Source: Paenibacillus tuaregi
GTDB lineage: Bacteria > Bacillota > Bacilli > Paenibacillales > Paenibacillaceae
Assembly (NCBI RefSeq): GCF_900086655.1
Contig: NZ_LT575476.1
Coordinates: 3,506,826-3,570,825, forward strand
Reading direction: 5' to 3'
Length of the DNA stretch: 64,000 nt
In this document: positions 37,513 through 47,065 of the stretch, in pieces
How the letters are laid out: every line of letters begins with the position of its first letter
How positions within the stretch are numbered: the stretch's first letter is position 1
Notes under the pieces: generated by a model
Database searches by the model: none
The model's input: the letters and a program-made list of their open reading frames with translations, nothing else
Told to the model about the DNA's origin: nothing
Translations under genes and position numbers: made by a program

Positions 37513-37542
37513 ATTATCACATATGCACCTCCTTGTAAACAA
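37513..37542 (-). promoter_or_regulatory. candidate promoter of the arabinan operon
   Basis: TTGTTT (37537-37542) and GATAAT (37513-37518) are spaced 18 nt. A second -10-like TATAAT stands at 37479-37484 but has no good -35. Confidence 0.45.
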
Positions 37543-37623
37543 TAATATCTAAAACATTTTATGTATTTATGAAATAAAGAGGAATAATCTTATATTATTC
37601 GTTATTTACTCATTTTATAAATC

Positions 37624-37645
37624 TTTATATTTAGATAAATATAAA
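37624..37645. promoter_or_regulatory. 22-bp palindrome, candidate operator of ArsR-type regulator
   Basis: TTTATATTTA and TAAATATAAA form a perfect 10-bp inverted repeat with a 2-nt centre, about 130 bp before the regulator gene in the divergent intergenic region. Base composition is AT-rich, so chance is not excluded. Confidence 0.5.
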
Positions 37646-37777
37646 ATAAATCGAAGAATAATTCAAAAAAATTCTCTGATTCTAAAGAAAATAATAAATT
37701 TAGAGCCTAATCTTTATTTTAATCAAAATTTAGTTTATGATTATCTAAAATGATTACTGGAAGAAGGTTCAAGAACC

Positions 37778-38695
37778 ATGATATACATCAAGGACTTAAT
37801 GAGTGGAATTGATATTTTCAAGGCGTTAAGCTCTGAAATTAGAATTCAGATCCTCGAACTGCTGTCTAAGAACCAAGCTTTGAACTTAAATGACCTGGCT
37901 ACGAGGCTGAATTTAAGCAATGGGGCTATTACTATGCATATCAAGAAGCTGGAAGAGAGCGGACTCATTGAAATTAATACCTCTGTCGGCAAACACGGGA
38001 TTCAGAAAATGTGCTATTTGAACAAAGATAAACTGATTATCGATCTGCAAAGCAAAGAAACGGAGAACCTTTACGAAGTTGATATCAAGGTTGGGCATTA
38101 CAGCGACTATTCTGTCACGCCAACCTGTGGGCTTGCAACCAAAGACAGCATCATCGGGGACTTTGATGACCCAAGATATTTTGCCGATCCCCAGCGGATC
38201 GATTCCGAGATCATATGGCTGTCTGAAGGATATTTGGAGTACCGCATACCCAACTATTTGAAGCCGAACCAGACCTTCCGTGAGATCCAGTTCTGCATGG
38301 AGCTTGGCTCCGAGGCTCCGGGTTATTGCGACAATTATCCCTCCGACATTTATTTTTACCTAAACGGGGTAGAGCTGGGATACTGGACAAGTCCTGGCGA
38401 TTTCGGAGACACCCGTGGCACCTTTAATCCCGAATGGTGGCCGCCTCACCTGAACCAATACGGCATGCTCAAGCTGATTCGCATCAACAATGAAGGAAGC
38501 TTCATCGACGGCTGCCGGATCTCGGATGTAACACTGGATCAGATTCAGTTAGACTACAAAAGTGAGCTGACTTTCCGTATTGCCGTCACGGATAATTCGG
38601 TGAATAAGCGGGGTCTGACCATCTACGGCAAATATTTCGGCAACTATGCCCAAGACTTGTCTGCAAGAATCTTGTATAACGTCGAGGAGCAATAA
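37778..38695 (+). CDS. ArsR/HTH-type transcriptional regulator with large C-terminal domain
   Basis: The 305-residue protein starts at ATG 37778, ten nt after AGAAGG; ATG at 37799 is also possible. Residues 10-90 are an ArsR-type winged helix: FKALSSEIRIQILELL, LNDLATRLNLSNGAITMHIKK, SGLIEINTSVGKHGIQKM. The C-terminal 200 residues are unlike classic ArsR proteins: IWLSEGYLEYRIPNYL, SDIYFYLNGVELGYWTSPGD and TYGKYFGNYAQ-like strands suggest a beta-sandwich, probably carbohydrate-sensing. There is no metal-binding cysteine motif. It is divergent from the arabinan operon and probably controls it. Confidence 0.85.
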   Translation: MIYIKDLMSGIDIFKALSSEIRIQILELLSKNQALNLNDLATRLNLSNGAITMHIKKLEESGLIEINTSVGKHGIQKMCYLNKDKLIIDLQSKETENLYEVDIKVGHYSDYSVTPTCGLATKDSIIGDFDDPRYFADPQRIDSEIIWLSEGYLEYRIPNYLKPNQTFREIQFCMELGSEAPGYCDNYPSDIYFYLNGVELGYWTSPGDFGDTRGTFNPEWWPPHLNQYGMLKLIRINNEGSFIDGCRISDVTLDQIQLDYKSELTFRIAVTDNSVNKRGLTIYGKYFGNYAQDLSARILYNVEEQ

Positions 38696-38767
38696 ATGGA
38701 CAAACAGTTAGTTGAAGCAGATCGTTATCAATCATGATCAATGCTGCCGAAATGAGGTAATCTTATA

Positions 38768-38806
38768 AAAGGATCACATCAACTTACACAAGAGATGTGA
38801 TCCTTT
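38768..38806. terminator. bidirectional terminator between regulator and araM-like gene
   Basis: AAAGGATCACATC pairs perfectly with GATGTGATCCTTT across a 13-nt loop. It serves the convergent ArsR-type and araM genes. Confidence 0.88.
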
Positions 38807-38826
38807 ATTACATAAGCAGCTAATTG

Positions 38827-39960
38827 TTAGGCCTCGTTCAGAGCTCTAAGCAGAGTATGGCGCGGGCGCAGCTTGTGAGCTTCGTTAAGGCTTCGCTCAA
38901 GCAGCTGGTCATCGATGCCGAGCTCCACTCTGCTTACAGGCCCATGAACCGTATTCAGCAACTGGCGAATCTCGGATTCTAACGGGATATCATCCACCCA
39001 CTTGCGAATTTGGGCACCGAATTTCTTTAATTCCTCCGGTTCACTGCCAGGGTAGACGCCTTGGTCCACAGCATTATGATACAAGCGGGAGATTTCCGCA
39101 CAAGCTACCCCCACCTTCGCTCCGTGAAGATGAGCTCTGCTTCCCCGCCTTAAATATTCCATCTCCCAGTAATGGGACAGATGATGCTCCGCCCCAGAGG
39201 CAGGATGAGATTGGCCAAATAAAAGCATAGCAATTCCCGATTCAATTAAAGCGGTCATTAAGGTATGAATACCCGCTTCTGTCCGGCTGCCGATCTGCTC
39301 CACGTGATCCACACACGACTTTAAAGCGCGCTCCGTAATGGCAGCTACTTGTTCATCATAGGGTTCCCCGGCGGTAAGATGGGAGAATTTCCAGTCGAAT
39401 AAGGAAGTGTATTTGCCCAGCATATCTCCGAATCCTGCGGCAATCAGCGGCTGGGGAGCATTTATAAGAATGCCCAGATCAGCAAAAATCGCAATAGGAG
39501 GAACCGCAGCCACGGTCGTTTTTACACCTCGAAGAATAAGTGGGGCCCCAGATGAAGTGAACCCGTCGACGGATGGAGCTGTCGGCACAGAGACGAAGGG
39601 GATTCGGGTCTTGTGACTGACAAAACGAACAATATCATGAATTGTCCCGGAGCCGACCGCAATCAGACAATCCCTCTGATCCGGCTCCAAGCTCTGAAGC
39701 ACTTCTACAATTGTCTGTTCGTCAGCGGCATAATCCCCCGCTGTATTGGGAGTCAGCAGCATGATCTTCGCTTGAACTCCCGACTGGGAAAGGCGGTCTG
39801 AGAGAAGCTCACCTGCTGCCTGATACGTGTTCTTGTCAGCCACCATCAGCGGCTTCAAGTAGTTCCGTTCCAGCAGATAACCAGGTACTTCCCGGATGGC
39901 TCCCCGGCGTAATGATATCTGTTTAATAGCCGTAGCTGTTTCCTCAGATATACCGCTCAT
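38827..39960 (-). CDS. araM: sn-glycerol-1-phosphate dehydrogenase, AraM/EgsA family
   Basis: The 377-residue protein is an iron-alcohol-dehydrogenase-fold enzyme. LIAVGSGTIHDIVRFVSH and FVSVPTAPSVDGFTSSGAPL are the NAD- and substrate-binding motifs. Asp in APSVDG and histidines in SGAEHHLSHYWE and HGAKVGVA are expected metal ligands. It reduces dihydroxyacetone phosphate to sn-glycerol-1-phosphate. It is the last gene of the araD-araB-araM unit, matching its place in the Bacillus subtilis ara operon. The link to arabinose use is unclear. Confidence 0.92.
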   Translation of the reverse strand: MSGISEETATAIKQISLRRGAIREVPGYLLERNYLKPLMVADKNTYQAAGELLSDRLSQSGVQAKIMLLTPNTAGDYAADEQTIVEVLQSLEPDQRDCLIAVGSGTIHDIVRFVSHKTRIPFVSVPTAPSVDGFTSSGAPLILRGVKTTVAAVPPIAIFADLGILINAPQPLIAAGFGDMLGKYTSLFDWKFSHLTAGEPYDEQVAAITERALKSCVDHVEQIGSRTEAGIHTLMTALIESGIAMLLFGQSHPASGAEHHLSHYWEMEYLRRGSRAHLHGAKVGVACAEISRLYHNAVDQGVYPGSEPEELKKFGAQIRKWVDDIPLESEIRQLLNTVHGPVSRVELGIDDQLLERSLNEAHKLRPRHTLLRALNEA

Positions 39961-39976
39961 GGATATTCTCCCCCTT

Positions 39977-41647
39977 CTATTTTGCGGATTTCTTGATCGC
40001 TTTCAGCCGTTTCATCACATCATTCCCGCCCCGTCCAAAGTAATCATGAAGCTTGCTGTATTCCTGATACAGCCGTTCATAGATTTCAACGTGCTCGGGA
40101 ATAGGCCTGAAGGTTTCTTCCTTCACTCTGGCCATACTTGCAGCAGCCTCAAGAATGGTGTCATAACCGCCCGCTTCCGCTCCCGCTGCAACTGCAGCAA
40201 ACATCGCGGCGCCGAGGGCCGGCGTCTGTTTGGAATCCGCAACAAAGATTTCGCGGTTCGTGACATCGGCATAAATCTGCATGAGTAAGCGGTTTTTCTG
40301 CGGCAGTCCACCGCATGCATAAAGAGCATCCACCGGAACCCCATTAAAGTGGAAGGCATCCACAATTTTACGGGTTCCGAACGCTGTAGCTTCAAGTAGA
40401 GCACGATAGACTTCCTGCGGCTTGGAGAGCAGAGTAAGGCCCACAATAAGACCAGTCAGGTCGGTATCAACCAGGACAGAGCGGTTCCCGTTCCACCAAT
40501 CCAGCGCAAGCAATCCTGTCTCGCCCGGCTGATACTTCGCAGCCTCCCGTTCAAGCCATTGATGTACTCCAATGCCTTCTTTCTCCGCACTTTCTTGGAC
40601 ATATGCCGGAAGAGATTCCTCTACGAACCACTCGAAAATATCGCCCACCGCGGATTGACCGGCTTCATATCCATACAATCCTGGAATAATGCCGTCCTCA
40701 ACAACACCGCACATTCCCTCCACCTGCTTCTCTTCGGTCCCAAGCAGCATGTGGCAGATCGAGGTGCCCATCGCCATCACCATTTTGCCCGGAGTTACAA
40801 CGCCTACGGCTGGGACAGCCGCATGCGCATCCACATTTCCGACCGCAACCGCAATCCCCTTCTTAAGGCCTGTTAGCTCAGCCATGGCTTCCGTAAGTCC
40901 ACCTGCTGAAGATCCTAGCGGGACCACCTCTCCACGAAGTTTCGTATCCGTTAATTGCTCAAGCCGTGGATCAAGCGCCTTGAAATATTCCCTCCTTGGG
41001 AATCCGTCCTGCTTGTGCCAGATCGCTTTATAACCGGCTGTACAGCTGTTGCGGACCACCTTGCCCGTCATTTGAGCAATGACCCAATCCGTTGCCTCCA
41101 GAAAAAGATCTGCCTTGTCATAAATTTCCGGAGCTTCATCCAGAATCTGCCAAATTTTCGCGATCATCCACTCCGAGGATATCTTCCCGCCATACCGCGG
41201 CAGAAAGGCCTCCCCCCGCTGAGCGGCAATCTGGTTGATCTTGTCTGCCTCAGGCTGCGCAGCATGATGCTTCCACAGCTTCACCCAGCTGTGAGGCTGG
41301 TCCGCATATTCCGAATGGAAGCACAGCGGCTTCCCTGCCTCATCAACTGGCAGCATCGTGCAGGCCGTAAAGTCAATCCCGATCCCGATAACCTCATCCG
41401 CATTGACTCCTGATTGCTGAAGCACCGCAGGCACTGATTTTCTTAACACTTCCAGATAGTCATCCGGGTGCTGGAGCGCCCAGTCATGCGGCAGCTTGAT
41501 TCCCGAACCAGGCAGGTACTCGTCAATGACATGGTGCGGATACGGTGTGACATGATCGGCAACTTCGTTACCGTTCGACAGATCAACGAGAACAGCTCGC
41601 CCGGATTGTGTCCCGTAGTCAACTCCGATGGTATATTTTGTTCCCAT
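39977..41647 (-). CDS. araB: L-ribulokinase
   Basis: The 556-residue protein belongs to the FGGY kinase family. [16 protein letters not shown] is the N-terminal ATP-grasp motif, [17 protein letters not shown] the substrate loop, and [14 protein letters not shown] and [19 protein letters not shown] the C-terminal FGGY signatures. It phosphorylates L-ribulose in the arabinose pathway. It lies between araD and araM on one transcript; gaps are 39 and 16 nt. The ATG at 41647 follows AGGAGG. Confidence 0.96.
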   Translation of the reverse strand: MGTKYTIGVDYGTQSGRAVLVDLSNGNEVADHVTPYPHHVIDEYLPGSGIKLPHDWALQHPDDYLEVLRKSVPAVLQQSGVNADEVIGIGIDFTACTMLPVDEAGKPLCFHSEYADQPHSWVKLWKHHAAQPEADKINQIAAQRGEAFLPRYGGKISSEWMIAKIWQILDEAPEIYDKADLFLEATDWVIAQMTGKVVRNSCTAGYKAIWHKQDGFPRREYFKALDPRLEQLTDTKLRGEVVPLGSSAGGLTEAMAELTGLKKGIAVAVGNVDAHAAVPAVGVVTPGKMVMAMGTSICHMLLGTEEKQVEGMCGVVEDGIIPGLYGYEAGQSAVGDIFEWFVEESLPAYVQESAEKEGIGVHQWLEREAAKYQPGETGLLALDWWNGNRSVLVDTDLTGLIVGLTLLSKPQEVYRALLEATAFGTRKIVDAFHFNGVPVDALYACGGLPQKNRLLMQIYADVTNREIFVADSKQTPALGAAMFAAVAAGAEAGGYDTILEAAASMARVKEETFRPIPEHVEIYERLYQEYSKLHDYFGRGGNDVMKRLKAIKKSAK

Positions 41648-41686
41648 GTCGGCTTCCTCCTCACAAATTACAGATTATAATAACAG

Positions 41687-42376
41687 CTACTTCTGACCGT
41701 AATAAGCGTTCACCCCGTGCTTACGCAGAAAGTGACGGTCCAGCAAGGCTTGATCCATAGGCGCTGAATCCGGATTCAACGCAAGCATACGTCCGGCAAT
41801 CTTGGCTACTTCCTCCAGCACTACTGCATTGTGTACAGCATTATGGGCATCCTTCCCCCATACGAACGGGGCATGGGCATGAACAAGCACCCCAGGTACC
41901 TGGTTCGGGTCAAGATCCTTAAATCTTTCCACAATGACATTTCCGGTCTCCCGCTCATATTCCCCTTCGATTTCCGCTTTGGTCATCGGACGTGTTACCG
42001 GAATTTCCCCATAGAAATAATCCGAATGCGTAGTCCCATAGGCTGGCAGCGCTCTTCCTGCCTGTGCCCAGCTTGTTCCCCAAGGAGAATGGGTATGCAC
42101 AATACCGCCGATATCCGCAAAAGAGCGATACAGCACGACATGAGTAGGTGTATCAGAGGAAGGGCGCAGGCTCCCTTCTACCACACGACCTTCCAAATCC
42201 ACAACAACCATATGTTCTGGCCGGAGCTCCTCATAAGGCACTCCACTCGGTTTAATAACCAAGAGTCCCTTGTCCCGGTCGATCCCGCTTACATTTCCCC
42301 AGGTAAAAGTCACCAGACCGTGTTTCGGTAATTCCAGGTTGGCTTCCCAGACCTGTTGTTTCAGTGATTCAAGCAT
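41687..42376 (-). CDS. araD: L-ribulose-5-phosphate 4-epimerase
   Basis: The 229-residue protein is a class II aldolase-fold epimerase. [34 protein letters not shown], and [17 protein letters not shown] with HTH give the phosphate and zinc sites. [21 protein letters not shown] is the C-terminal signature. It converts L-ribulose-5-phosphate to D-xylulose-5-phosphate. It heads the araD-araB-araM unit. The AraR operator lies 31 nt before its ATG, in the araR-araD gap. Confidence 0.95.
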   Translation of the reverse strand: MLESLKQQVWEANLELPKHGLVTFTWGNVSGIDRDKGLLVIKPSGVPYEELRPEHMVVVDLEGRVVEGSLRPSSDTPTHVVLYRSFADIGGIVHTHSPWGTSWAQAGRALPAYGTTHSDYFYGEIPVTRPMTKAEIEGEYERETGNVIVERFKDLDPNQVPGVLVHAHAPFVWGKDAHNAVHNAVVLEEVAKIAGRMLALNPDSAPMDQALLDRHFLRKHGVNAYYGQK

Positions 42377-42406
42377 GTACAGACACTTCCTTTATCTTAA
42401 AATGTT

Positions 42407-42418
42407 GTACGTACAAGT
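42407..42418. promoter_or_regulatory. AraR operator before araD
   Basis: TTGTACGTACAA is a perfect palindrome identical in core to those before araA. It stands between the araR stop and the araD start, so AraR should control the araDBM unit separately. Confidence 0.82.
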
Positions 42419-42457
42419 TGGTGTAAAAGTCCGCATCGGGACTTCTTCGTTAACCAT

Positions 42458-43543
42458 TTAGTTCCTTTTATATACCGACTGCCGTATAACCAGCTCCGGG
42501 TCAAATACGGTATCCTCAAATGAGCTTCCATGCTCAATCATAGCAATCAACTGTCTTGCGGCCAGTTCCCCCATCGCTGTTTTGGGATGAGTTAAAGTTG
42601 TAAGCCTTGTACCCGAAGACAGACTGGAATCATCGAAGCCAATGAAAGAAACATCTTCCGGAATGCGCAACCCACACGAGACTGCCGCCTCCATTAAACT
42701 CACAGCCAGCTCATCGTTATAACACACCATAGCTGTGGGCCGGTCCTGTTCCCCGCTCTGCAGCAGCTCCACTGCTTTTTGAAAAGGAAAATCCTGCTTC
42801 TGCTCTGTCGTGTATGTCACTACCCACTGCGGAGAAACGGTGATTCCATATTCGCGGTGAGCGGACAGGAAGCCTTTTAACCGGTTGACACCCTGCAGGT
42901 CGTCTCTCTTAAAGAAACCCGCAATCCGGGTATGCCCGTTCTCCAGCAAGTGAAGTGCGGCCTTATGTCCTCCGGCCTCATCGTTCACTCTCAGACTGGG
43001 GCACTCCAGTTCCCTATACTTCTCATTGATCATGAGATACGGAATGTTCTTCTGCTGCAGATCCAGAAAGTAACTTAGATTTGGATTGCCTTCCGCGCTC
43101 TTCGTCGGTTCGATAATCAGCCCGCTTAAGGGCTGGCTTGTCATAAGCTGAAGGCTCTCCATTTCCTTCTCCTTCTTATTGTCTGTGCTCGACAGTAAAA
43201 GACGGTATCCATGATTACGAAGCTCTGCCTCAGCTCCACGGACAATGTGCGGAAAAATATAGTCTGATATATACGTTGTAATAATCCCAATCGTCTTGAC
43301 TTGTTCCCCTTCACGCCTGCCGGGATTTCTTGCAAAGGTCCCTTTGCCTTGAATCCGCTCAAGCCAGCCTTCTTTCTCAAGCTCCCCGAACGTCTGACGG
43401 ACAGTCTGACGGCTAAGATTGAATTGTTCGGAGATCTCGTTCTCCGAAGGGAACTGTTTGCCTGGCTCCAGCTTTCCGGACTCCAGCCAGGACAGGAGTT
43501 CATCTTTCAACTGCAAATACTTAGGAATTCGTCTATTACTCAT
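42458..43543 (-). CDS. araR: AraR-type arabinose repressor (GntR N-domain, LacI C-domain)
   Basis: The 361-residue protein joins an N-terminal GntR winged helix (KYLQLKDELLSWLESG, FPSENEISEQFNLSRQTVRQ, GWLERIQGKGTFA) to a LacI/GalR-type sugar-binding domain (TIGIITTYISDYIFPHIVRG, VCYNDELAVSLMEAAV, FIGFDDSSL). This chimeric design is diagnostic of AraR in Bacillota. L-arabinose releases it from DNA. It is encoded between araA and araD on the same strand, and three GTACGTAC palindromes in the locus are its expected sites. Confidence 0.95.
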   Translation of the reverse strand: MSNRRIPKYLQLKDELLSWLESGKLEPGKQFPSENEISEQFNLSRQTVRQTFGELEKEGWLERIQGKGTFARNPGRREGEQVKTIGIITTYISDYIFPHIVRGAEAELRNHGYRLLLSSTDNKKEKEMESLQLMTSQPLSGLIIEPTKSAEGNPNLSYFLDLQQKNIPYLMINEKYRELECPSLRVNDEAGGHKAALHLLENGHTRIAGFFKRDDLQGVNRLKGFLSAHREYGITVSPQWVVTYTTEQKQDFPFQKAVELLQSGEQDRPTAMVCYNDELAVSLMEAAVSCGLRIPEDVSFIGFDDSSLSSGTRLTTLTHPKTAMGELAARQLIAMIEHGSSFEDTVFDPELVIRQSVYKRN

Positions 43544-43614
43544 TACGTCACCTCAGCCACCGCTCTAGTTATCTACCGGTTATTGTAACACAGACTGGGT
43601 GAACGAAGCAGATT

Positions 43615-45105
43615 TCATCGCTGCAGACGGTAGGCTGCGTCACTCCATAACAGTTCTTTTTTAAATTGCTGAACCGTTGTGTTCTTATCAATAATGACCG
43701 CTTCGATTCCTGCCATATCTGCCAAATCGCTTAGATTCTCCGCACTAATCGCGTACGAGAGAACGGTATGGTGAGCACCGCCGGCCAGAATCCAGGCTTC
43801 CGCCGATTCACGAAGGGACGGCTGCGGCTTCCACAGCACCCGTGCAACCGGAAGCTTTGGCATCGGCTGCTGTACTTTGACACCATCCACAACATTGACG
43901 AGCAGACGGAACCGATGTCCCAGATCCACCAGGGAAGCATTGACCGCCGGCCCATCCTGTCCGTCAAAGACGATGCGCGCAGGATCTTCCTTGCCGCCAA
44001 TTCCAAGTGGATGAACCTCGATAGAAGGCTTGGTCGCTGCAATGGTAGGACATACCTCAAGCATATGAGAACCAAGGATCATATGATTGCCGGGCTCGAA
44101 ATGGTACGTGTAATCCTCCATGAAGGATGTACTCTTGTTGCCTGACAGCACTTTGAGTACTCGTGTCAGAGCGGCTGTCTTCCAATCCCCTTCTCCGCCA
44201 AATCCGTAACCCGCTTCCATCAGCCTTTGCACAGCAAGACCAGGAAGCTGCTTGAGTCCGTGCAGATCTTCAAACGTCGTGGTAAAAGCTCCGAATCCAC
44301 CTTCTGTCAAAAACCGCTTCAGCGCAATTTCAAGTTTGGCCTGATAAGCAATTGAATCCCTTACGGGTCCCGCAGTTAAGCCCGCCTGGGTAATCGAGTA
44401 TTGGTCCGCATATTCGCCAAGGAGGGAATTGATCTCTGCATCACTAACGTCATTCAGCACCTGCACCAGATCTCCAACACCGTATCCGTTTACAGACCAT
44501 CCGAGCTTAATCTGAGCCTCTACCTTATCGCCATCTGTAACCGCCACTTCACGCATGTTGTCTCCGAACCGGGCGACTTTGAGCTTGCGGCTCTCCGCAA
44601 AGGCGGCCGCTGTTCGCATCCAACCCGCGATTCCATCACGGACCTCATCGTCCTCCCAGTGTCCAACTATGATTTTGCGGGTAATTCCCAGCCTTGCCCC
44701 AATGTGGCCATACTCCCGGTCCCCATGGGCTGATTGATTCAGATTCATGAAGTCCATATCCATCGTCTCCCAAGGAATATCCCGGTTGAACTGGGTATGG
44801 AAGTGCAGCAGCGGTTTCTGCAGCTGGGATAGTCCGGCAATCCACATCTTCGCCGGGGAGAAGGTGTGCATCCAGGTCACAATTCCGGCACAAGACTCGT
44901 CGCTGTTCGCTTCAAGAATCAGCTTATATATTTCGTCCGGTGTAGTTACAATTGGTTTAAACACGATGGGAAAGGTGAACCTTGGATCCTGGTCGAGCTG
45001 CTCCGCAATGATTCGGGAATGTTCGGCGACCTCCTTTAAGGTCTCGGGCCCATATAAATGCTGACTACCTGTAACCAACCAAAATGAGTGCGGTTTCAAA
45101 GCCAT
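43615..45105 (-). CDS. araA: L-arabinose isomerase
   Basis: The 496-residue protein carries the family motifs: SFWLVTGSQHLYGPETL at the start, VTWMHTFSPAKMWI, LHFHTQFNRDIPW, GLKQLPGLAVQRLMEAGYGFGGEGDW in two pieces, and MLEVCPTIA. Glutamates and histidines of the metal site (E306, E333, H350, H450 in relatives) have visible counterparts. It converts L-arabinose to L-ribulose. Two AraR operators lie upstream, and araR follows 71 nt after its stop. Confidence 0.96.
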   Translation of the reverse strand: MALKPHSFWLVTGSQHLYGPETLKEVAEHSRIIAEQLDQDPRFTFPIVFKPIVTTPDEIYKLILEANSDESCAGIVTWMHTFSPAKMWIAGLSQLQKPLLHFHTQFNRDIPWETMDMDFMNLNQSAHGDREYGHIGARLGITRKIIVGHWEDDEVRDGIAGWMRTAAAFAESRKLKVARFGDNMREVAVTDGDKVEAQIKLGWSVNGYGVGDLVQVLNDVSDAEINSLLGEYADQYSITQAGLTAGPVRDSIAYQAKLEIALKRFLTEGGFGAFTTTFEDLHGLKQLPGLAVQRLMEAGYGFGGEGDWKTAALTRVLKVLSGNKSTSFMEDYTYHFEPGNHMILGSHMLEVCPTIAATKPSIEVHPLGIGGKEDPARIVFDGQDGPAVNASLVDLGHRFRLLVNVVDGVKVQQPMPKLPVARVLWKPQPSLRESAEAWILAGGAHHTVLSYAISAENLSDLADMAGIEAVIIDKNTTVQQFKKELLWSDAAYRLQR

Positions 45106-45153
45106 TCACTAACGCCTCCTACTAGTCATTTAAATAGCTAAAGTCATTCCCTG

Positions 45154-45167
45154 AAAGTACGTACAAG
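45154..45167. promoter_or_regulatory. AraR operator 1 before araA
   Basis: AAGTACGTACAAG shares the GTACGTAC core with one imperfect arm. It lies about 50 nt before the araA ATG, with its centre 41 bp from the second site. Confidence 0.8.
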
Positions 45168-45193
45168 TAATTTTATTATGTATTAAATAACCT

Positions 45194-45209
45194 ATTTGTA
45201 CGTACAAGT
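45194..45209. promoter_or_regulatory. AraR operator 2 before araA
   Basis: ATTTGTACGTACAAGT contains the perfect TTGTACGTACAA palindrome. The centre is 41 bp from operator 1, close to four helical turns, fitting cooperative binding as described for B. subtilis araA. Confidence 0.85.
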
Positions 45210-45286
45210 TAATGATGAGCTAATTGTATCTCCTTAATCCAGAAAACACAACCCTCAATTTTCTAAAATTGAACAATGGGAACAAT

Positions 45287-45309
45287 AAAAAAAGCACCGT
45301 TCGGTGCTT
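45287..45309 (-). terminator. terminator after sensor kinase
   Basis: AAGCACC-GTTC-GGTGCTT hairpin followed by seven T on the minus strand. Confidence 0.88.
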
Positions 45310-45347
45310 GTGTGCTTGCCGAGGGTTATCCCTCTTCTTTTGCCTTG

Positions 45348-46448
45348 TTACTTGTATAACGTTACTGTAAATTGAGTCCCTTCCCCCAGGACGCTTGCTG
45401 CTGACACCTCTCCCTCGTGAATCTCCACAATTTTCTTCACCAGGGAAAGTCCCAGCCCGCTCCCCCCCGCTTCACGGTTTCTGGATTTGTCCGCTTTATA
45501 GAAACGTTCAAAGATATGAGGCATATTCTCAGGCGAAATGCCTACCCCGTTATCAGATATCTTCACTTTGATCGAACCGGTTGTTTTCTTCAGTTCAATT
45601 CTGATCCATCCGCCTGGCTTCGTAAACTTGATGCTGTTGTGCAGAAGATTAATCCAGACCTGGCTCATCAGGTCCTCCTCGGCCTTGATGGTAGCTTCCT
45701 CCAGATCAAGCTCCACATTCAGCTCTTTAGCGCTCCACTGCGTCTCTGATGCAAGCACTACCCGCTGGATCTGCTTATCCAGGCGATAGGGGATCTTCTC
45801 AAAAATAGGCTCTGCCGATTCCAGAGCAGTCAGCTTAAGCAGATTATCACTAAGCTTGGATAGTCTTTGACTCTCCGACTCTATAATGTCCAGATAATGC
45901 CGTTTCGTATCGCTGCTAATCTTATCCTGTTCCAGAAGGACCCTTGCAAACCCTCCGATAGAAGTCAGCGGGGATTGAATCTCATGAGAGACATTTGAAA
46001 TGAAGTCCTGCCGCATAGTCTCCATATTTCCCAGCTCGCTGGCCATCTCATTGATCATCTCAACCACTTTTTCGAATCCTTCATCATGATATTCCTTGCT
46101 GTCCAGCCGGACAGAGAAGTCCCCCTTGGATAAACGCTTCATTGCTTCAATAATTTTATTCAACTTGCGAATCTCCCGCCTCCGGAAGAAGAGGCTGATG
46201 ATAACAATCGTGATAATAAATAAGAATAAACCCGAGCCAAAAAAGATTAAATCAAGCACATATCCCTCAATAAAGGGCCGGCCTTCGTACTTTGCAATAA
46301 TATAATGAGCGACCGTCGCTGAGCAGGCGGCCAATATTGCTAATAAAATTAACCCGAGAACGTCCTTCATAACTTGTTTGAACTTTTTCAATCTATAACC
46401 TCCAGGCGGTAGCCAAGCCCGCGAATCGTGCGTATTTTGAAACCGCAC
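45348..46448 (-). CDS. sensor histidine kinase
   Basis: The protein has 366 residues. Two membrane segments (about 29-50 and 67-88) flank a very short loop, and a HAMP domain follows (ending GFEKVVEMINEMASEL). The phospho-acceptor is in NVSHEIQSPLTSIGGFA, the N-box is NLLHNSIKFTKPGG, and the G-box is GGSGLGLSLVKKIVEIHEG. It overlaps the regulator gene by about 60 nt if the first ATG (46448) is used, so a later start is possible. It works with the regulator and exporter encoded just upstream. Confidence 0.88.
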   Translation of the reverse strand: MRFQNTHDSRAWLPPGGYRLKKFKQVMKDVLGLILLAILAACSATVAHYIIAKYEGRPFIEGYVLDLIFFGSGLFLFIITIVIISLFFRRREIRKLNKIIEAMKRLSKGDFSVRLDSKEYHDEGFEKVVEMINEMASELGNMETMRQDFISNVSHEIQSPLTSIGGFARVLLEQDKISSDTKRHYLDIIESESQRLSKLSDNLLKLTALESAEPIFEKIPYRLDKQIQRVVLASETQWSAKELNVELDLEEATIKAEEDLMSQVWINLLHNSIKFTKPGGWIRIELKKTTGSIKVKISDNGVGISPENMPHIFERFYKADKSRNREAGGSGLGLSLVKKIVEIHEGEVSAASVLGEGTQFTVTLYK

Positions 46449-47065
46449 TTCTCTTCGTCGAACCTCTCCCGCAGCCGGTTGATATGCACGTCCAGCGTCC
46501 GCTCATTCCCTTCGAAATCGTACCCCCAGATTTCCTCAATCAGCTGATCCCGGGTCAGTGTGACTCCCGGGTAGCTTGCAAGCTTGAACAGCAGTTCGAA
46601 TTCTTTGAGCGGCAGCGTCAACAGCTCATTCCCCAAAGTAACCTCATAGGTTCTCCGGTTCATCTGAACCCGGCCGGCGGCAACCACCTGGGAGGTTGAA
46701 ATTTGATACCGCTTCAGCAGCGCCTTCACTCTGGCTACCAGTACAGGAGGCTCAAAAGGCTTGACCAGGTAGTCATCTGTCCCCAGATCAAAGCCTCGCA
46801 CAACCTGAGAGGTTTCTCCTTTGGCTGTGAGCATAAGCAGCGGAAAATCATAGTGAGCCCGAAGCTCCCTGCACAGCTGCCAGCCATCCATATTCGGCAT
46901 CATGATGTCCAAAATGACCATATCAATCCTTTCCTTCTCCAGGAGAGCCAATGCTTCAAGCCCGTCCGAGGCCTCCACAATTTCCATGCCTCCTGCTTCA
47001 AGAAAGACCTTGACCAGCTCCCTGATATGAGGGTCATCATCAACGACCATAATCCGTGCCATCAT
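46388..47065 (-). CDS. OmpR-family response regulator
   Basis: The 225-residue protein has a receiver domain (MVVDDDPHIRELV, phospho-Asp in MVILDIMMPNMDGW, Lys in LVKPFEPPVLVARV) and a winged helix (LPLKEFELLFKLASYPG, RTLDVHINRLRERF). It starts at the last base of the ABC exporter stop and overlaps the kinase gene, so the three are one coupled operon. Regulation of the exporter is the natural inference. Confidence 0.94.
   Translation of the reverse strand: MMARIMVVDDDPHIRELVKVFLEAGGMEIVEASDGLEALALLEKERIDMVILDIMMPNMDGWQLCRELRAHYDFPLLMLTAKGETSQVVRGFDLGTDDYLVKPFEPPVLVARVKALLKRYQISTSQVVAAGRVQMNRRTYEVTLGNELLTLPLKEFELLFKLASYPGVTLTRDQLIEEIWGYDFEGNERTLDVHINRLRERFDEEKCGFKIRTIRGLGYRLEVID

Noticed and set aside
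37520..37534. Strong ribosome site followed by ATG-TGA on the minus strand
   Set aside because: The frame is only one codon; it lies at or upstream of the likely transcription start, so it is not a leader peptide.
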